Assembly (NCBI RefSeq): GCF_016920785.2
Contig: NW_024609857.1
Span: 12,748,716 to 12,812,715, forward strand
DNA from: Ixodes scapularis
Taxonomy: Eukaryota; Arthropoda; Arachnida; Ixodida; Ixodidae
DNA: 64,000 bases
Direction: 5' to 3'
The notes beneath the pieces are model-generated. The model was not told the origin of the DNA and ran no database searches. It saw only the letters and a program-made list of their open reading frames with translations. Position numbers and translations under genes: made by a program. Shown piece after piece: positions 57,671 through 64,000 of this stretch (position 1 is the first letter of the stretch; the number at the start of each line of letters is the position of its first letter).

Positions 57671-58148
57671 AATGTGCTATAAATATAAAAGTTTAAAAAG
57701 CTTCATCACGAACCAGCGCAAGTAGACAGTTATTCAAAATCCAAACACACAAAAAAATACACTCACACAGCGCTGAACTATCAACTGAATTGTATTTCAA
57801 ACTTCCTCTTCTTCGACCCCAAGGAATAGGTTGCCAAGGAAGAAAAGGGGAAAGAAAAGGCAAATGGGGGAAGGCGAAAGAAAAAGAAAAGGAAAACAGA
57901 TGAATAGAAGACAAAGGAAAGCGAAATAAAGGAGAATACTACTAATGCACCAGAGTCCAAGAGTTACAAAATTTACAAAAAATAATTACAAAATTAATCA
58001 CGAACAGGTATAAACCAGGTGATAAGCTGGCCTACTGTCGACTACACTCTCGGCGTAAATAGTTTGAGTGATGAAAAAAGTCCAAGAGTTACAGAAATTA
58101 GTTGTTAAATAATATAAGATGTAGACAAAAATCAGTGCTTATACTGGC

Positions 58149-58634
58149 TTACTGTCTTAAACACCTTCTGTCTAAATAATGTAGTTCTTTCTCCGATAAA
58201 GCTAAGGACGGAGTGCTGACGCACTGGGCTTCTCGTCTTGCAATGTTCTCCGCTTCTTTAATTTCTCGGGTGAGCTGGTTTTTACTCCTGCCTAACACAG
58301 CACAGTTGTCCAGTCGCGCAAAACAGCCACAATCCCTACAGTGAATACCTAGGTGACCGGAGTTGGCATTGGCAATGTTGTTGTTGTGCTCTCGACGGCG
58401 GTCGTTTAAACACCGCCCCGTCTGTCCAATGTACTCTTTTCCACAGGAAAGGGGAAACGAATAGACTACTCCTTCAACACATGGGACAAAGTTGGATCTG
58501 TGTTTCTTTGCGCAGCTGACGGTGCTGATTGAGGAGGTGTTTACTTTTTTGCAGAGGCTGTGAAGTTTGTGTGGTGCTGAAAACACTACATTCACATTCA
58601 CTCTGTTCGCTATTTTCTGTAGACCATGAGACAA
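58149..58634 (-). pseudogene. Penelope-like element, GIY-YIG endonuclease domain (left arm)
   Basis: This 161-codon frame has a Zn-ligand-like stretch (CKK...CAKKH...C) and a GIY-YIG nuclease core: VYSFPL (residues 57-62), YIGQTGRCLNDR (68-79), then REH (81-83). Penelope-like retroelements encode RT followed by this nuclease. The RT part is missing, so the copy is 5'-truncated. The frame extends through the loop and is the longer of the two arms. Confidence 0.88.
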
Positions 58635-59014
58635 TCAGCACCGTCAGCTGCGCAAAGAAACACAGATCCAACTTTGTCCCATGTGTTGAAGGGGTAGTCT
58701 ATTCGTTTCCCCTTTCCTGTGGAAAAGAGTACATTGGACAGACGGGGCGGTGTTTAAACGACCGCCTGCGAGAGCACAACAACAACATTGCCAATGCCAA
58801 CTCCGGTCACCTAGGTATTCACTGTAGGGATTGTGGCTGTTTTGCGCGACTGGACAACTGTGCTGTGTTAGGCAGGAGTAAAAACCAGCTCACCCGAGAA
58901 ATTAAAGAAGCGGAGAACATTGCAAGACGAGAAGCCCAGTGCGTCAGCACTCCGTCCTTAGCTTTATCGGAGAAAGAACTACATTATTTAGACAGAAGGT
59001 GTTTAAGACAGTAA
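58632..59014 (+). pseudogene. Penelope-like element, GIY-YIG endonuclease domain (right arm)
   Basis: Inverted duplicate of the frame above, identical over most of its length (VYSFPL, YIGQTGRCLNDRLREH) to the same C-terminus ending DRRCLRQ. The open frame continues upstream to 58529, but that part is loop sequence read on the opposite strand and is not Penelope protein. Confidence 0.88.
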
Positions 59015-59498
59015 GCCAGTATAAGCACTGATTTTTGTCTACATCTTATATTATTTAACAACTAATTTCTGTAACTCTTGGACTTTTTTCATCACTCAAA
59101 CTATTTACGCCGAGAGTGTAGTCGACAGTAGGCCAGCTTATCACCTGGTTTATACCTGTTCGTGATTAATTTTGTAATTATTTTTTGTAAATTTTGTAAC
59201 TCTTGGACTCTGGTGCATTAGTAGTATTCTCCTTTATTTCGCTTTCCTTTGTCTTCTATTCATCTGTTTTCCTTTTCTTTTTCTTTCGCCTTCCCCCATT
59301 TGCCTTTTCTTTCCCCTTTTCTTCCTTGGCAACCTATTCCTTGGGGTCGAAGAAGAGGAAGTTTGAAATACAATTCAGTTGATAGTTCAGCGCTGTGTGA
59401 GTGTATTTTTTGTGTATTTGGATTTTGAATAACTGTCTACTTGCGCTGGTTCGTGATGATGCCTTACCAACTCGCCCAATCTGCAGTATTAACAGGCT

Positions 59499-60240
59499 TT
59501 AAAAAGCTCTAGCGTCACGACGAGGTGTCAGTAATCTAGTAATCTCTGGTGTTAGGGATTCGACCTCTGTCTTTGTCAATGATAATGAAGGTGCAGAAAT
59601 GTTGTTATTTACAGTCCCCTTGGCAAATGATTCAATGGTTTCTCTCCCAAATCTGTTGTTGTGCCCGCCCAATATTCTAGTATCAAAGAAATAAGGAGTA
59701 CAGTCATCGCACGTGCGGCTGTGAACGACAATTGGGTGATACGACTCATTTGAAGCCTTTGATGCTTCCAAGTTGTGTTCTCTGAGTCGATGGTTGACGC
59801 ATCTCCCAGTCTGTCCAATGTACTGACTGCTACAGCTTAGTGGAATGGAATAAACCTTTCTTTCTTCGCATTCTACGAACTTTTTGGCATGCTTTACATT
59901 GCACCCTCTGGGACTGTCGCTCCCATTAACCTTTTTGCACATCTGTTTTAGGCGCATACGACAAGAAAAAACAACACTCGTGTCGAACTTGGGCGCGATA
60001 GATCTCAAACGGTGCGCGGAGTTGTGCATGTAGGGAATCACAGCGAAACGACCTTTCCTTTTGGAAACAGCTTGCGGAAGTTGTGGTTTGAGAATGAACC
60101 GCTCAAGGTTGGAACAAAGTAGGTCAGTAGGAAAGCCTGCTTTCTCCAACCTGTGCTGCTGCAACTTCAGGCTACTTTCAGAGAAATGCGTGCACGACTT
60201 GGAGTATGAGGACTTGAAAACTGACCTCACTATGCCATGC
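59499..60240 (-). pseudogene. Second Penelope-like element, linker plus GIY-YIG domain
   Basis: A 243-codon frame of a different Penelope lineage: RT-to-nuclease linker (FAVIPYMHNSAHRLRSI, residues 62-78), Cys/His cluster (C110 to C121), then VYSIPLSC (126-133), YIGQTGRCVNHRLREH (137-152) and a Cys-Asp-Asp-Cys motif. A stop just upstream of the first ATG and the absence of RT motifs show 5' truncation. The nuclease residues look intact. Confidence 0.88.
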
Positions 60241-61348
60241 TTAACTGACTTGGAGTGAGCACTGGTGAAAGGGAGAACTGGCTTCTCCTACCTCTTGGGC
60301 CTTCCAGCAGAGGTCGGAGAAGCCACCGTAAAGCGAGTAATTAAATAGCTTTTTTTTTTTTATTCGTACAATCCACTTTTATTTTTACATACCAAAAATA
60401 TATAAAAATTTATACATTTACTTACGACGAAACAGTAAAAGAAAAGCAAAATTACATGCTAAAGGTCGTGTTTATACACTCAATATCTAGTTGTTTACCT
60501 CAGTCGCATACATTTAACCTGCAGCGAAAGGTTATCACGAAGTCTGGTAGGTGCCTAAAATACCCGTGAGTGGTACAACTTTGCGTAGCAGTATTAAAAC
60601 TTGAATCCTAATTGTGCTTTTGAACTTAAAAATTCATTACAGTGCATGAAACTATAGAATACACCCCGTCTCACCATATATATTGTGACATCTAATTTAC
60701 AAAATGTGACGTGACATTACGACAGCATATCTTGAGCACCATGATGTCGTGTGGCCACGTGACACATGATTTACCACCGTACCACTAGAAAAGCGCCGTG
60801 ATAATCCACAATTTCTCCTACATTGCAATTCGGTATACGACTATTAAATCACTATATAGAAATATTAGCTGCCAATTTTTATTTCTCAAACGTGCATTTT
60901 GTAATAAAGAAAAAATACCGTGAGCCGTCTTGGACCGGTTACTCTTACATTTTTTTTTTCCGATTCAGTTCCGTTCCAGTTCCAAGATGGCGGCGAAGAT
61001 TTCTGTTCGGTTCAGTTCCGGTTCGGCTAAAAATAACGGTTCAGTTCCGGTTTTCGCTTCGGTTCCGGTTTGACACTCTGGTGCCTGCTGCTCAAGATTT
61101 GCCCTTCCCCCTTATATATTTTTATTTTGATTGTAGTACTCTTGCATTCTCCTGAATCTATACATACCTCTACTTTCTTGTATGTAGAGTCAGACCTTAA
61201 ACACGTATTCACATATTTTACACATTTCACACTCATCACCTTTAAAACTCTTGACGGCTAAGTTGTCACCACTGACTCTGGACATAATCTCTGACGTAGA
61301 CCACAGACGTCCGTTAATTTTTTTGATCCGGTGCAAGTCTGTTGGTGC
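60241..61348. other. No gene; GTTCGG-rich repeat at 60960-61080
   Basis: The 60960-61080 part repeats CAGTTCCGGTTCGG-like words around AAAATAACGG, resembling a small dispersed element. The rest is AT-rich with nothing recognised. Confidence 0.45.
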
Positions 61349-61512
61349 TATAGTCCGTGACAGGTTAAGAGTGGAGTGGAATCTCCTCCCACCTCTTTCC
61401 ATTTCAGCAGAGCGAACGTTGGAGTGGGTGTCGCCTCCTCTCCAGAGTTCGCTCTGCTGAAGTGGAAAGAGGTGGGAGGAGCTTAATTTGCTCTTAACCT
61501 GTCAGACCATAG
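61349..61512. mobile_element. Foldback element, 164 bp
   Basis: CTATAGTCCGTGACAGGTTA pairs with TAACCTGTCAGACCATAG, and TCCTCCCACCTCTTTCCATT, CAGCAGAGCGAAC pair with their complements around a centre at about 61430. Confidence 0.85.
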
Positions 61513-62173
61513 CTAGTGGTAATGATAGAAAATAAACTTTGATCAATCGCTGGTATCCAATAGTCGCATTTCCAAACATTCACTGACTAGATATCCGACC
61601 ACTGGAAATAGGAGTATATTGAAGAAGAGGGATAAGATAAAAGCCAGGTTGTCCTGAAACCTTAAACCTGCACCTTTAATCACATTTAATTTTTTTAAAC
61701 ATGCACTAGACAAAATGTAACGTTGTAGCTATAATGATCCACTGCAATCATTACAAATGTTGTGGTGGATGATTTAGTTTAACAAATGCAGTGTGGTACG
61801 TTATCGCATAGCTCAGCGGCTGCAGTTCTGAATTTTGAACAGTTGTGCGCATTTGACAGAAAAAAAGTGAAATAAAATAAAACTAAACATGAACCCCTTA
61901 GTACAAAAAAATTATAATCAGGGTAAATAACATTTATTTTCAAAACATCGTATAACTGTCGAACAGTCTGACGAATGAGAGCGAATCCTAGTCAGTGCAA
62001 TACGCAAATTCACACAAAAACATCCACCATCATTAGCGACACCCTATCCGTCTTTCTGCCAGCACAAAAACCTAAAGGTTTGTTTCCGGACACTATATTA
62101 CACACTGATGGATTGATTGATTGACTCTATACATCGCCCTCTGCGCGCTGCCATCTTTGTTCACTGGACTGTG
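61513..62173. other. No gene recognised
   Basis: AT-rich spacer. No domain, splice structure or element boundary was identified. Confidence 0.4.
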
Positions 62174-62576
62174 CACTCTCATAAATAGAGGGTGTACAGA
62201 GGGTGTACCACATGTAACACCCCAAAACTACATTTCGACGTTCTGTCCACCGACGGCGAGCTGGCGATACCAACTTCCATGAGCGGCTTGATAGTCAAGC
62301 GATACAACTTATTAAAATAGATAATGTACCCATTAAAGGCTACAGTAAGACAATAAAGTTTTTTTTAGACCTGCTGCAAAAGCTCAGTATTTTTTTCTTG
62401 TAGTATTTGCTACGCACATTAGCTATTTACTACGTTATATTCAAGAGCTATCAAGCCCAGTGCAAAAGTTGGTATCGCCAGCTCGACGTGAGTGGCCAGA
62501 ACGACGAAATGTAGTTTTTAGGTGTTACATATGGGACAAGGGGTCTACCCCTGCACACCCCCTATTTCTGAAAGTG
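62174..62576. mobile_element. Element with inverted ends of over 100 bp
   Basis: CACTCTCATAAATAGAGGGT mirrors (reverse complement) CACTTTCAGAAATAGGGGGT. Pairing continues through ATGTAACACC, AACTACATTTCG, GTTCTG and GCGAGCTGGCGATACCAACT. The middle 180 bp are AT-rich. No coding frame. Confidence 0.8.
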
Positions 62577-64000
62577 TGGGTTATGTTCGGAGCCTCCGCG
62601 AAATATTGTACTCCGCGCCGTGACTATGCATATCCTGCCAGGATGATAAGCGACGGAAAGGCGAACGAGACGAACGTCTCCCGCAGAAGGGGTCACAGAA
62701 AGACCGATAGGCACGAAATCACTATTCTATCCTAATGTAAACAAAGCGAGCGTCGGAGAAATCGGGCTGAATATTTGCGTCCCTTACACCTGGCATTTTC
62801 GCAATCCTCGATGTATTCCGATCTGAGGTCATATCATCTCTCTCTGTTACCGCCGCTCCACAAAAGAGCAGGAACCGATTCGTGGCGTTTCCTGCCCGAT
62901 GTCCGGATCGTGGAAACACCTGGGTAATGCAGTGGGCCGGAGGTCTCTGGCCCCACCTCGGGAAATCCCCACACGTGGCGCCTTTCTTTGATTTTTTTAT
63001 TTTTTTCATCTCTGACGGCGGCAGGGCCGACGAATGGCGTCCTTCGTTGCAAACGGGTTTTCCTGCCTCCAAACGCGACCGGACGCAACACTCCGTTTCG
63101 CGACCTTACCATAAACCGCAGAGGACGCTGCGAGCTACCGGAGCCAATCCAGAACTCACTGTTTGTCACGTGGTCTTACAGCTACGGCGAGGAGCAATCG
63201 CGGAGGAGCAACGGATTGGTGGAGATGGCTCGTTGCATGCAGCTGCGGTGCGCTGTAAGGTTGGAACGGAAAGAAGGGGGAAAGAAGTTCGCGCCGGCCG
63301 CCGACGCAGGCACGTGCGGCATTGAGAGAGTCGGAATGGACCGAACCGTGACGTGGAGAAAAGTGGCGTCCCCGTCGGTCGGTTGCTCGTTGCGCTGAAA
63401 ACCGTATTCGAGCGATATCTTTAGAAGGCGTGAAAGAAGGGGGAGAGGGAAGGCAACACTCCCTTCGGCGATTGTGGTGGAGAGCTGTTTTGACGTTATT
63501 GTGAGTCAGATGACACGTGCGGAAGGAAAAGGTGAATGGTAGGTAGGGCCTCCGGAGAAAGTGGGACCTTTTGTACTACACATCGTTGTGAAATTGTTGT
63601 GAAAGAAGTCCGAGGAACGCTTTCGATAGCTTTAACTGTGTTGACGCTAGTATCTTAGCATCTACTGAAAAAAAAATAAAAAAATGGATGGTGTAAATGA
63701 GTTTGCGCTCGATTAACTTCTACGCGAGGTTTTTTTTAGGATTGTTGGTAAATCGAACAACCGAACCATTCGGTTGCCGGTCCGTTGATCGCATTTCATT
63801 TGACCATGACTATTATATGATTGACAAATTTGCGTTTGGAGGGAAAAAATAATTAAGTTGTTGTGACAAGCTATATCACGCGAATTCTAGTTCTTTACAA
63901 AGCTCAGTGGTTATGACTATGAGGCGGCATATGTATTGTAAAAATTCAGAGCATAGGTGATTTTATGAATGACCTGCTAAACTAAGGATAAGAGTGATAC
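62577..64000. other. GC-rich stretch, no gene supported
   Basis: 62850-63420 is CpG-rich with overlapping open frames on both strands and no recognisable domain. It could be the promoter or untranslated first exon of a gene outside the window. The last 350 bp are AT-rich. Confidence 0.4.

Larger units (their letters stand above)
57703..59459. repeat. Near-perfect inverted repeat of about 0.83 kb (Penelope head-to-head)
   Basis: The left arm 57703-58532 and right arm 58632-59459 are almost identical reverse complements, separated by a loop of about 99 bp. Each arm holds the same Penelope 3' coding end and 3' untranslated region. Only scattered substitutions separate them (for example CGACGGCGGTC against CGCAGGCGGTC), so the duplication is recent. 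Confidence 0.92.

Noticed and set aside
58529..58631. N-terminal part of the plus-strand Penelope frame
   Set aside because: This is the loop of the inverted repeat; its translation is the antisense of the left copy's coding sequence.
62882..63398. Overlapping open frames of 136-147 codons
   Set aside because: They overlap each other and minus-strand frames in CpG-rich sequence without any domain.

Overview
The window is a piece of a large, transposon-rich eukaryotic genome, most likely a chelicerate and probably a hard tick. The evidence is one spliced animal gene with GT-AG introns and 3'-end AATAAA signals, a tRNA-derived SINE whose head resembles serine tRNA (the kind described as Ruka in ixodid ticks), Penelope-like GIY-YIG elements, a mariner relic, many short foldback elements, long G and C runs, and a 100-N scaffold gap. 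The tick assignment is inference; nothing here is prokaryotic.

The one gene that can be rebuilt with confidence is on the minus strand between 54766 and about 36040. Fifteen exons with matching phases encode a complete 617-residue SLC6-family sodium-coupled transporter, closest in motif pattern to the invertebrate nutrient amino acid transporters. The start codon (54754-54752), all splice junctions, the stop codon (36206-36204) and a polyadenylation signal (36062-36057) are visible. Upstream non-coding exons and the promoter were not found. Its introns carry at least eight insertions.

Region by region: 1-1.2 kb is the 3' part of a degraded non-LTR retrotransposon; 2.5-3.4 kb holds a 110-bp tandem duplication and a mariner relic; 7.6-8.5 kb is an 887-bp DNA transposon with minisatellite-like inverted ends and a 9-bp target duplication; 10.9-11.5 kb has small foldbacks; 13.3-16.2 kb has a weak THAP-like fragment and an unrecognised small minus-strand gene, with an inverted partial copy of its 5' end beyond its 3' end; 19.7-23.9 kb has inverted-repeat elements, including a hAT-like one with an 8-bp duplication, and the N gap; 25.0-25.7 and 33.2-34.3 kb are two CTATAG-rich arrays in opposite orientation; 26.1-27.0 kb is a roughly 950-bp imperfect palindrome; 29.1-31.0 kb is a transposon interrupted by a SINE; 36-54.8 kb is the transporter gene; 55-57.3 kb holds further elements and a palindrome-bearing array; 57.5-60.3 kb is a Penelope cluster with a near-perfect 0.83-kb inverted repeat; 61.3-62.6 kb has two more inverted-repeat elements.

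Most of the DNA is non-coding repeat. Only the transporter has a function I can state. The transposons interact structurally (nesting, shared families, insertion close to splice sites) rather than as a pathway. Boundaries are firmest where a target-site duplication is visible (7573-8459, 53076-54484, 20411-20869, the SINE at 29380) and approximate elsewhere.
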